The translations under genes and the position numbers were made by a program. Positions 16,801 through 23,323 of a stretch of 40,712 nt of DNA are shown piece by piece. Within the stretch, counting starts at the first letter, position 1. The number at the start of each line of letters is the position of its first letter. Where the stretch lies: NCBI RefSeq assembly GCF_022810405.1, contig NZ_JALGQE010000027.1, positions 1 to 40,712 on the forward strand. Reading direction: 5' to 3'. The notes below the pieces were generated by a model. The model was given only the letters and a program-made list of their open reading frames with translations. It did no database searches and was not told the DNA's origin. The stretch comes from Rhodococcus sp. ARC_M5 (lineage in GTDB: Bacteria; Actinomycetota; Actinomycetes; Mycobacteriales; Mycobacteriaceae).

Positions 16801-16825
16801 CAAATACTATGCACCATAGTATTTG
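16801..16825. promoter_or_regulatory. BlaI-type operator O7 (DUF3105-DUF305)
   Basis: Perfect 11-bp arms CAAATACTATG and CATAGTATTTG around CAC, 14 bp before the DUF3105 ATG on the minus strand. It could also affect the divergent DUF4229 gene at 16868. Confidence 0.83.
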
Positions 16826-16867
16826 AATCAAGGTCCCAGGAAGCCCCTACGCACGACAGGACGGCCG

Positions 16868-17179
16868 ATGCCGGTGTTCCGCGCACCCTCAACTGCTCGC
16901 GGGCAGCTTGCCCTTCATGTGCTGGCCTACAACGGTGCACGCCTGCTCTTCGTGTGTGTCGCCGCAGGAGTGCTTTTGGCCGTCGACGCACTGACGAGCC
17001 TTGACATTTCCTTCGTGTTGGTACTGCTTGGCGCACTTGCAGCAAGCCTGCCGCTGTCGGCACTGACCCTGAGGAAGCTCCGCCGAACCATCAATGCGGA
17101 CATCGAAGCAGTCGATCGCACGCGCTCGATCAAGAAGCGAGGCCCCGCGGCGGGACGACCCGGCACCGACAAACCGTGA
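16868..17179 (+). CDS. DUF4229 small membrane protein
   Basis: A 103-residue protein with two adjacent helices (about 18-38 and 44-63: LLFVCVAAGVLL and FVLVLLGALAASLPL) and a basic C-terminal tail, the layout of DUF4229. The function is unknown. ATG 16868 was chosen because the hydrophobic domain follows at normal distance; an in-frame start at 16823 is less likely. A truncated, frameshifted copy at 33815-34052 keeps the segments ARLLFVCVAAG and TINADI. In both places the 3' end of a recombinase-like gene converges on it. Confidence 0.8.
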   Translation: MPVFRAPSTARGQLALHVLAYNGARLLFVCVAAGVLLAVDALTSLDISFVLVLLGALAASLPLSALTLRKLRRTINADIEAVDRTRSIKKRGPAAGRPGTDKP

Positions 17180-17197
17180 CGTCGGCGCACGGACTTC

Positions 17198-17225
17198 GGC
17201 GTTGGCGTTGGCGTTGGCGTTGGCG
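17198..17225. repeat. Hexanucleotide repeat GGCGTT x4
   Basis: Four GGCGTT units plus GGCG, just after the DUF4229 stop. No coding role is visible. Confidence 0.85.
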
Positions 17226-17240
17226 GATCGTCCGTGTCGG

Positions 17241-17412
17241 TCACTGTTCGCCGACCCATTCGACGGACGCTTCGGCGTCCGGCTCGATGTCTAGTAGTTC
17301 CAGGGTGCGGTGCATCAGAGTCTCGATCCGATACTCGAGATCATCGACGAGGTCAGGCACATCGGCCAGAGCGGCGTGGGCACGGCGGCGGGCATCGACA
17401 CCGATTAGCTAG
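17241..17412 (-). pseudogene. Remnant of the second recombinase's C-terminus
   Basis: The minus frame ending at TGA 17241 reads GVDARRRAHAAL, then LVDDLEYRIETLMHRTLELLD. This aligns with ARRHSHALLDDVDSVLADVENRADRLLRELLEFLD at the C-terminus of the protein at 34171. Upstream the frame is closed by stops, so only the tail remains. Confidence 0.6.
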
Positions 17413-18031
17413 TAGTCCGAGCCTGGTGCAGCTGACACCGGGTGCGGTGGTGTGCCGGTGACGTCAGTTTCCCGCTCGCCACGACCGCGTCGCCACGACA
17501 GGGGCGGGCGTGGATCGCGCCGGGGCAGTCGCCCGGAGCGGTGAGCAGCGATGACCGCCCCGACCGCTACCTGGGGCATCGGGTCGGCGGGAAACGGCAC
17601 GACCCCACCGGTCGATCGGAACGGCGACGGGGCCTGGACGCACCGGCCACCTGCACATACCGGGAAAAGTCTCCCCCGGTACGTGCTCGGTGAGTAGTAG
17701 CGTCGAGGGGTAGCGATAGAACCGCAGGACAGTACGCCAGCGTTCCCACATCTCGGCGGGACGGAAGCCTTCCGACTCATCGGCTGATATCCGGACACTG
17801 TGCCGCCCACCGATCCACAGGGATGGAACTGACCACGCGCGGATGGGCCGCGAGTTCGTGCTACTTGAGCACGCAAATTACACCGCTGGGTGGGCTTGTC
17901 ACCGAGGTCGGCAGACGAGGTGCAGGTGGGAGTTCGATTGCTTCCGAAGGGAATACGAACACCGAAGAACCGCCGAGTGAGCTGCACCTCATCGACTTGC
18001 GGCTCCGTACACGGCCGGGAGACTTGGTTGC
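17413..18031. other. Interval without a recognised gene
   Basis: About 620 bp. A minus-strand stretch near 17580-17790 reads EGFRPAEMWERWRTVLRFYRY, which looks protein-like but has no recognised family and loses coherence downstream. It is probably a degraded gene. A GC-rich hairpin occurs near 17662. Confidence 0.45.
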
Positions 18032-18757
18032 ATGACATCTTCTGTGGCACTCAGCCGCGAAACAGCCGTCGGCGCGGAGGCGCGACTGTCGTGGATACTG
18101 TCCGCGCTGGCCGGAATGGTGGGTGCTGTCGCATTTCTGCATTCGGCGGGGTATTTCGTGACGTTCATGACCGGCAACACCGAACGCGCCGTCATCGGGC
18201 ATTTCGGCAGTCCGGAAGGTAAGCCCGTTGCACCCGGCGCATCGCCGTGGGCGGCGCTGGCTTTGATGGGTGCCTTTCTGGCGGGAGTGGTGATCGCGTC
18301 GATCTGCCGCCGCCGATACTGGTCCAATCACCCACACGGAGCAACAGTTGTCACGACCATCGCCCTCGCCGCGGCAGGGCTCATCGATATCGGGATATCC
18401 GGCTGGGCGTCCGACGACGTAAATTTCTATCCCATTCTGTTGGTTGCGTTCGCTCTCGGCGCGCTCAACACAGCATTCACGAAACGAGAAGAAACCTACA
18501 TCCCCCTGAGCTACGTCACCGGCACCGTCGTCAAACTGGGCCAAGGGATCGAAAGACACCTACTGGGCGGCGGTACTTACCTCGACTGGCTTTGCTATGC
18601 AATGCTTCTCGGGTCCTTCGCAGCCGGAGGCGCAGCCGGGGCTCTGATCGGTGCCGCGATCACCGGACCTCAAGTACTCCTGGTTACCGCAGCCATCAGC
18701 CTGCTTGCAAGCATCTTCACCTTCACTCACACCGAGCGACGATCCCTATGGGGATAG
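18032..18757 (+). CDS. DUF1275 (YoaK-type) membrane protein
   Basis: A 241-residue protein with about six helices. The family pattern is clear: GYFVTFMTGNTERAVIG near the N-terminus (residues 46-62) and ALGALNTAFTKREETYIP, then SYVTGTVVKLGQGIERHL in the second half. This is an inner-membrane protein family of unproven function. A GGGAG sequence lies before ATG 18032. It stands alone, with no operon partner and no recognisable operator. Confidence 0.9.
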   Translation: MTSSVALSRETAVGAEARLSWILSALAGMVGAVAFLHSAGYFVTFMTGNTERAVIGHFGSPEGKPVAPGASPWAALALMGAFLAGVVIASICRRRYWSNHPHGATVVTTIALAAAGLIDIGISGWASDDVNFYPILLVAFALGALNTAFTKREETYIPLSYVTGTVVKLGQGIERHLLGGGTYLDWLCYAMLLGSFAAGGAAGALIGAAITGPQVLLVTAAISLLASIFTFTHTERRSLWG

Positions 18758-18971
18758 GTCTATTCCCGGCCAGCGAAAACCTACGGGTCCGCGCTCCCGA
18801 GATCGTTCTGCTCCACCGGCGGACTCGACCAACAGAAACACTGTCGCAACGTGAATCAATCGGTTTGAGCGTGTGGAGAGGATGTTCGATACACACCATC
18901 TCTCGCTTGGCCCTGATCTCTTCGCCAAGGCGTCAGCGATGCCGGTAGTTGCTAGGTGGGTTGGGAGGTCG

Positions 18972-19446
18972 GTGCCGAAACCGTCAATAGTCGGCGACGC
19001 CGACGAGCGAGCTCGGTTTCGCAGCTACGTCGTGCACGGCCGCATCGGTCCCCGTGTGCGATCCGGATCGGAGCCATTGCCGACGACGGATACGGCAGAT
19101 TCTGGGTCTCCCGCTGTGGACAACCGCGGGTGGTTCGCCCGCATCGCTACGCGTTGGCCATCGCGCTCGGTGGGTCGATCGATGAGTCGGTGAACGCATT
19201 GCACATGTCCGACAACCCGATCTGTGTACGAGTGACGCTGGACGAGGCGCAGCAACAGCCTCTTCACGTGGTCGACGGGAACCAATCGCAGAATCTGCGC
19301 GACATGGCCGCGAAAGGTCGCGGCGGTGGACGCCGCCGACCCGGGCTTTGGTACGGGCCGGATCGAGCCGCACGGGCGACGCGCGCCGGTTGCGTACGGC
19401 GGTACGCCATGGCCGAGACGACGTATCGGTGCAGGCAGCCTACTGA
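18972..19446 (+). pseudogene. HNH-like endonuclease remnant, two frameshifts
   Basis: From GTG 18972 (GGGAGG upstream) the frame gives ARFRSYVVHG, then the continuation shifts to GAIADDGYGRFWVSR, VRPHRYALAIALGG, ALHMSDNPICVR and NLRDMAAKGRGG, and shifts again to end RRLRTAVRHGRDDVSVQAAY with TGA at 19444. The order H...CDNP-like...C...N..DM..KGR resembles phage-type HNH domains. The first conserved Cys is replaced by Ser in MSDNPIC. It is not translatable as one protein. Confidence 0.6.
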
Positions 19447-19472
19447 AGAGCGGTACACCCACGCTGTTCTCT

Positions 19473-19619
19473 CTAGCGTCGACGGATCGCAACCCACAGT
19501 CCGCAACGTCGGCAGATATAGGCAGCTCCCCCTGCCAGGGAGTGCAACTTCACGGTCGGGAAATCGCGACCACAGCAGGAACAGGCCGAGGTGCCGTCAC
19601 TCTCACTGGACAGATTCAT
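19473..19619 (-). CDS. 48-residue zinc-ribbon protein
   Basis: ATG 19619 is preceded by GAAAGG at good distance. The product has CSCCG (Cys13, 15, 16) and ICRRCGLW (Cys36, 39), i.e. two CxxC knuckles 20 residues apart, with a basic tail. This is a plausible minimal zinc ribbon. The function is unknown. It is convergent with the HNH remnant and divergent from the thioredoxin-like gene at 19736. Confidence 0.6.
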   Translation of the reverse strand: MNLSSESDGTSACSCCGRDFPTVKLHSLAGGAAYICRRCGLWVAIRRR

Positions 19620-19735
19620 GAGCAAGCCCTTTCCGTCGAGAGTGACGGGAGAAGTTCGGCACTCCGTCTCCTTCCGCGTAATCGAATTCTACGACCTGTG
19701 CGCTGCCAACTTCAGCACGGATATACCGTGGGTGG

Positions 19736-20032
19736 ATGGAGATCACCCTGCAGTATTTCGACGGTTGCCCGAACTGGACGGTCACTGCTGAACGGTTGCA
19801 GCTCCTCGCCGCGGAACACTCGGACGCCGTGCTCGTCTATCAACGCGTGGACACGGTGGACATGGCCGAACAGGTGCGTTTTCGTGGCTCTCCGACCGTT
19901 CTCGTCGACGGCGTCGACGTCATGGGCGACACATCCGCCGCAGTCGGTCTGGCCTGCCGTGTGTACATGACAGGTGACGGGCCGGCGGGTGCGCCGAGCA
20001 TGGCTCAGCTCCGGGAAGCCATCCTCGGCTGA
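19736..20032 (+). CDS. Thioredoxin-fold small protein
   Basis: A 98-residue protein beginning MEITLQYFDGCPNW, with the beta-strand then a single-Cys active-site-like loop CPNW (residues 11-14). It includes FRGSPTVLVDGVDVMG, the cis-Pro region of thioredoxin folds. Such short proteins occur beside mercury and other metal resistance genes in actinobacteria. Only one Cys is in the loop; a second is near residue 79, so classic CxxC redox chemistry is absent. No strong ribosome site is seen before the ATG. Confidence 0.78.
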   Translation: MEITLQYFDGCPNWTVTAERLQLLAAEHSDAVLVYQRVDTVDMAEQVRFRGSPTVLVDGVDVMGDTSAAVGLACRVYMTGDGPAGAPSMAQLREAILG

Positions 20033-20046
20033 CACCCGAATCGGGA

Positions 20047-20060
20047 TACCCCAGGGGGTA
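20047..20060. promoter_or_regulatory. CsoR-like box candidate
   Basis: TACCCCAGGGGGTA has arms TACCC and GGGTA around four bases, resembling sites of copper-sensing CsoR-family repressors. It lies 15 bp after the thioredoxin-like gene, and no intact gene follows on the plus strand. No CsoR gene is in the window. Confidence 0.45.
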
Positions 20061-20526
20061 CTCATTGGTATCGTCGGTGACATACAGTCAGCTGATCGGC
20101 ATGGTCGACGGGGCACAGCTCCGGAGGCCGGTTTGCTGAAAGCACTGACGGTGTTCGGCGTGCTGTTAATGCCTTCGGTGACACCGAACAATGAAGGTGA
20201 TACAGCCGTGCTCGGGGGCCCGCATCCCTTTTTGAGTGCGGAGTCGCGGACGTCGCTGAATCCGGCGGTCGTCGATCCGACGAGATGTCCCGTGCGGGCG
20301 TTCTTCATCCCGCAGATGCGGGCCGTCCCGTCTCGACGGACCAGGGATCGACGCAGTTCGCAACCGTCGACACCGACGGCAACCTGATCGCCTTGCATAA
20401 CGACGCCCCCGCACCCGAGGGACAGTTCTACCCGTCGCTCGACGGACGAGGGCGCACGATTGAAATTGGCTCGGCGCGGCGACTGCCGTCACCACTGACC
20501 GATCGACCCGCTCTTGGCAGGACCAC
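20061..20526. other. Interval without a recognised gene
   Basis: About 470 bp. A plus-strand piece near 20340-20460 reads STQFATVDTDGNLIALHND, which is protein-like but without family or start. A degraded gene downstream of the CsoR-like box is the most likely reading. Confidence 0.4.
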
Positions 20527-21483
20527 TCAAGAGCCCATCGGACCACACATGATCACACCCGCAGCGGCGAGGGCACCGAACACGATCGGACTCGCGGTGA
20601 TCGAGAGGACGATCAAGGACAGTTGGGTGCGGGCCCGCGCGTGCACGGGGGTGGACACAGCGACGGTGAGGCGATGAGCACGAGCGAGCACGTCGCCTCC
20701 GCTCGCGCCGAGGGCACCCGCGGGAGCGACGGACGAACCAGTGAGGGCGAGCAGACCACCGAGTAGCGCCCGCCGACCATGGGAGCGGGCAGCGCTGTCG
20801 TCCGCGCACATCTCGAGCAGCAGGGCGATCTCGGTCGCCCCGTCGCGGAACAACCGCATCCATGGAGCTGCCGCGGCGAGTCCGCGAACAGAGGCGAGCA
20901 GCAGGTGATGGCGACCGATTAGGTGAGCACGTTCGTGCGCCAAGACGGCGCCTAACTGATCCGGGACGAGTGCATCCAGGGCACCAGTAGTGATCACGAT
21001 GGTCTTCGGACGGCCAGCAACGCAGTAGGCGAGCCGATCCGCGGTGTCGACGACCACCGCGTCGGTACCGGGCAGGCGTTGGCCGATCACCCTCGCCGTC
21101 CGGGCGTGGCGAAGCGTGTGCGTTCGCATCCGCAGCATGCCCCGCCCAGCCCTCCACACCACCAACGGAAGCGCCGCCGCAGCGACCGCGGAGACTGCTA
21201 TCAGTGTTCCCTGAAGCAGTGCTGCGGCACGGCCGTCGATCGACCGGAGCACCTCGACGACGCACGCTGACACCCAGTGAGCGTCTCTGTTCCAATGCAC
21301 CGCTTCGGTGACGAGCATGATCGCCGCGCCGGTCCAGGTCAGGATCACCACCGCCATTGCTGCACTCCAGGCAGCTATCCCGAGCTGCGGAGCGATGCCC
21401 CGGCGGGTCAGTCGCGCGAGCACAGGCGGACCGGCTACCGAGACCACGAGCCCGTAGAGCAGCAGGCACAGAGTCAGAGTCAT
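20527..21483 (-). CDS. M56-family membrane zinc protease (second copy)
   Basis: A 318-residue protein with the same layout as the one at 6896: four hydrophobic segments in the first 110 residues, HERAH at 183-187, RHH shortly after, and C-terminal helices. There is no external sensor domain. Its ATG overlaps the blaI2 stop (ATGA). Sequence similarity to the first M56 is moderate, so this is a diverged pair rather than a recent duplication. Presumably it cleaves the BlaI2 repressor. Confidence 0.88.
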   Translation of the reverse strand: MTLTLCLLLYGLVVSVAGPPVLARLTRRGIAPQLGIAAWSAAMAVVILTWTGAAIMLVTEAVHWNRDAHWVSACVVEVLRSIDGRAAALLQGTLIAVSAVAAAALPLVVWRAGRGMLRMRTHTLRHARTARVIGQRLPGTDAVVVDTADRLAYCVAGRPKTIVITTGALDALVPDQLGAVLAHERAHLIGRHHLLLASVRGLAAAAPWMRLFRDGATEIALLLEMCADDSAARSHGRRALLGGLLALTGSSVAPAGALGASGGDVLARAHRLTVAVSTPVHARARTQLSLIVLSITASPIVFGALAAAGVIMCGPMGS

Positions 21484-21857
21484 CGCGACTGGCCGGGGTC
21501 GGTCAGTCTGCGCAACGCTCTTCGCACACGCTCCGACTCTTCGTCGCTCATCTGCTCGACGAAATGGGTGAGCACCAGGTCCGACTTGCCGCCCGCAGCG
21601 AACGCGTGACGCATCAGCCGGGCACTGTGCTCCTCGCGAGACAACGTCGGCCAGTAGTCGAACGCCTTGCCCCTACGGGTGCGCTCCAACCAGCCCTTAC
21701 GGTGCAGGTTGTCCATCGTCGACATCACCGTGGTGTAGGCAATCACCCGCTGCTCGGCCAATTCGTCGAACAACTCCCGCACGGTGCTTCGCGCACCGCG
21801 GGCCCACAGGCGATCCATCACTACCGCCTCGAGTTCACCGAATCCGTTCACCCGCAC
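21480..21857 (-). CDS. blaI: BlaI/MecI/CopY-family repressor (second copy)
   Basis: A 125-residue winged-helix repressor. The DNA-binding region includes FGELEAVVMDRLWA and IAYTTVMSTMDNLHRKGWLERTR; the C-terminal portion (about 80-125) is helical with no CopY-type Cys cluster. The divergent region upstream carries a 24-bp imperfect inverted repeat unlike the ACTA-N7-TAGT operators, so the two repressors probably have separate targets. Divergently, at 21988, lies a Met/Cys-rich peptide gene that may be its chief target. Confidence 0.92.
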   Translation of the reverse strand: MRVNGFGELEAVVMDRLWARGARSTVRELFDELAEQRVIAYTTVMSTMDNLHRKGWLERTRRGKAFDYWPTLSREEHSARLMRHAFAAGGKSDLVLTHFVEQMSDEESERVRRALRRLTDPGQSR

Positions 21858-21913
21858 CTATCGCCTCCTGCCCTGTCGTCTCCTGATCCTAGGGTCGTCG
21901 GTAACACGACATC

Positions 21914-21937
21914 TACTATCTATGTACGTACTCAGTA
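21914..21937. promoter_or_regulatory. Operator candidate for BlaI2 and the Met/Cys peptide
   Basis: Two 12-base arms, TACTATCTATGT and the complement of ACGTACTCAGTA, agree at 8 of 12 positions, with TACT/AGTA at the outside. A TATATG element follows. Location between divergent genes supports a shared operator. Confidence 0.55.
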
Positions 21938-21987
21938 TATGGTCGTGATGTCCCGTCTCCTCGGGACCAGAATTGAGGGAGATTCCG

Positions 21988-22089
21988 ATGACCGAACTGA
22001 TGACCAACCTGCAGACGTGGTGGGATTGCCAGATCATGATGGCCACCGGCATGTGTGGGGACATGTGCGCCGCAATGATGTGTTGCTGA
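21988..22089 (+). CDS. 33-residue Met/Cys-rich peptide, putative copper-binding
   Basis: ATG 21988 is preceded by GAGGGAG with six-base spacing and the gene ends at TGA 22089. The peptide has Met at 1, 5, 17, 18, 22, 26, 30, 31 and Cys at 14, 23, 27, 32, 33. From residue 14 on, 11 of 20 residues carry sulfur, arranged as MCGDMC and a terminal MMCC. No known family is recognised; it is unlike the actinobacterial metallothionein MymT. Soft-metal (Cu(I), Ag(I), Hg) binding is inferred from composition. It is divergent from blaI2-M56, and a perfect hairpin follows the stop. Confidence 0.75.
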   Translation: MTELMTNLQTWWDCQIMMATGMCGDMCAAMMCC

Positions 22090-22114
22090 CCGGCTGACGA
22101 CCTGCGATAGGATA

Positions 22115-22145
22115 CTTCCCCCGACTTCCCGAAAGTCGGGGGAAG
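22115..22145 (+). terminator. Strong hairpin after the Met/Cys peptide
   Basis: CTTCCCCCGACTT and AAGTCGGGGGAAG form a perfect 13-bp stem with a five-base loop, 25 bp after the peptide stop. No T-run follows. It delimits a monocistronic transcript. Confidence 0.75.
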
Positions 22146-22255
22146 CTTGCCGGGCGAGCCTCTCGCGCGGCGTCGTACAGAACGAATCGACAGGGCGAGC
22201 GCAGTCTTTGACGATTGCGTACGGACGAAGACCAGGCTTGCCGAAGCCCTGCTGA

Positions 22256-22645
22256 TCTGATCTCGTAACTCTCCTCGGCGACGGGGTGCCGGCGACGACG
22301 CTGCGCTTCCACGAAAGCGAGGGGCTGCTGCCGGCGGACCGAGCCCCGAACGGGTACCGCGTCTACGACAAACGAGCACAGCAACGGTTGGCGTTCATCA
22401 CCGCCGCGAAAAGCTCGAAACTGACGCTGCCACAGATCAAGACGATGCTGCGCGCATGGGAGAACGACTCCTGCGCCGCTGTGAAGACCGGGCTGCGGCC
22501 AACACTGCGCGAGCACATCACCCGGGAGGAGGAGTCGATCGCGCAGCTCACCGAGCTGCATGCCGCAATGACCGGTGCGTTCGATCGTCTCGACGACACT
22601 CCCGACGCGTCGGCGCGCCGTTCGACCCGCAATGCAGCTGGTTGA
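22256..22645 (+). pseudogene. MerR-family regulator, N-terminally truncated
   Basis: An open frame without the usual first helix reads DGVPATTLRFHESEGLLPADR, NGYRVYDKRAQQRLAFI, the MerR winged-HTH core, followed by a coiled-coil region (about 22460-22600). The normal start region is missing because a stop precedes it at 22253. At the 3' end a one-base shift near 22610 would give PFDPQCSWL, matching the family's usual Cys-containing tail better than the present ARRSTRNAAG. A GTG at 22286 could still start a short product, but the DNA-binding domain would be incomplete. Confidence 0.68.
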
Positions 22646-22926
22646 CCTCGGCCTCCTCGCCGTCTCGGACGGATTCGGCGAGTAGGGAATCGAAAGCGCC
22701 TTCGTAGCAGGTGCCACCGCGATCGGGAAGTCGGCGATCTCGACCGCGCCGTACGGAGCAACTGCGGTTTGTCGCGTGCGTCCGCAGGTCCGGTGACCGG
22801 GTCCCACACCACGGAGGTGTTCTTCGTCGTGCCGTCGTCCTGTCTCAGTACGGCACGACGAGGATCGGACTCGTGCCGACGAGACCGGGGCCGAGCATTC
22901 ACGCATAGCGATCATACCGGGCTTAG

Positions 22927-22944
22927 ATGCTATCATCGTTGCAT
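22927..22944. promoter_or_regulatory. Promoter and possible operator of the metal operon
   Basis: ATGC-N10-GCAT encloses TATCAT (22931-22936), a good -10 hexamer seven bases from the ArsR ATG. Transcription would thus begin at or next to the start codon, i.e. a leaderless mRNA. The inverted repeat may be the ArsR site. Confidence 0.45.
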
Positions 22945-23323
22945 GACGATCAATAAGGATGGCCGCCTGCCCGGCGGTTCCACGTCGACTTTCGATGCGG
23001 CAGTGTCGTTGTTCCACAGCCTTTCCGATGCGACACGGTTGGCTATCGTTCGCCGTCTCGCCAGCAGGGAGGTGCGTGTAGCGGACCTGGTGAGCGAGCT
23101 GGGGCTGGCACAGTCGACGGTATCGGCGCACATGGCGTGCCTGCGGGACTGCGGATTGGTCGTCGGTCGCCCCCAGGGCCGGCAGGTGTTCTACTCCCTC
23201 GTCCGGCCGGAACTGTTGGACCTGCTCGCTTCGGCCGAGACCCTCCTCGCCGTCACGGGGAACGCGGTGGCACTCTGCCCGGTTTACGGCACCGCGCCCG
23301 CCGGGTCGGCGGTGACCGGATGA
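22943..23323 (+). CDS. ArsR/SmtB-family Cd/Pb-type repressor, CmtR-like
   Basis: A 126-residue winged-helix metalloregulator: SLSDATRLAIVRRLASRE, recognition helix AQSTVSAHMACLRDC, wing GRPQGRQVFYSL. Cys66 and Cys70 in the recognition helix and Cys112 near the end match the positions of the CmtR ligands Cys57, Cys61 and Cys102, with nearly equal spacing. Mycobacterial CmtR senses Cd(II) and Pb(II) and controls a P-type ATPase. Here the ATPase follows with an ATGA overlap. ATG 22943 was chosen over upstream starts because the promoter lies immediately before it. Confidence 0.9.
   Translation: MTINKDGRLPGGSTSTFDAAVSLFHSLSDATRLAIVRRLASREVRVADLVSELGLAQSTVSAHMACLRDCGLVVGRPQGRQVFYSLVRPELLDLLASAETLLAVTGNAVALCPVYGTAPAGSAVTG

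Noticed and set aside
15241..16803. A single 520-residue protein covering the DUF305 and DUF3105 loci
   Set aside because: Only the last 252 residues are DUF305. The first part is an out-of-frame reading of the DUF3105 gene, which has its own start and ATGA junction.
17286..17700. More BlaI operators at isolated TAGTAG sequences
   Set aside because: Only half-sites, with no ACTA partner at the seven-base spacing, and no gene start nearby.
22690..22920. A gene between the MerR remnant and the ArsR gene (protein-like piece GSHTTEVFFVVPSS)
   Set aside because: No start, no family and no sustained coding signal; probably degraded sequence.
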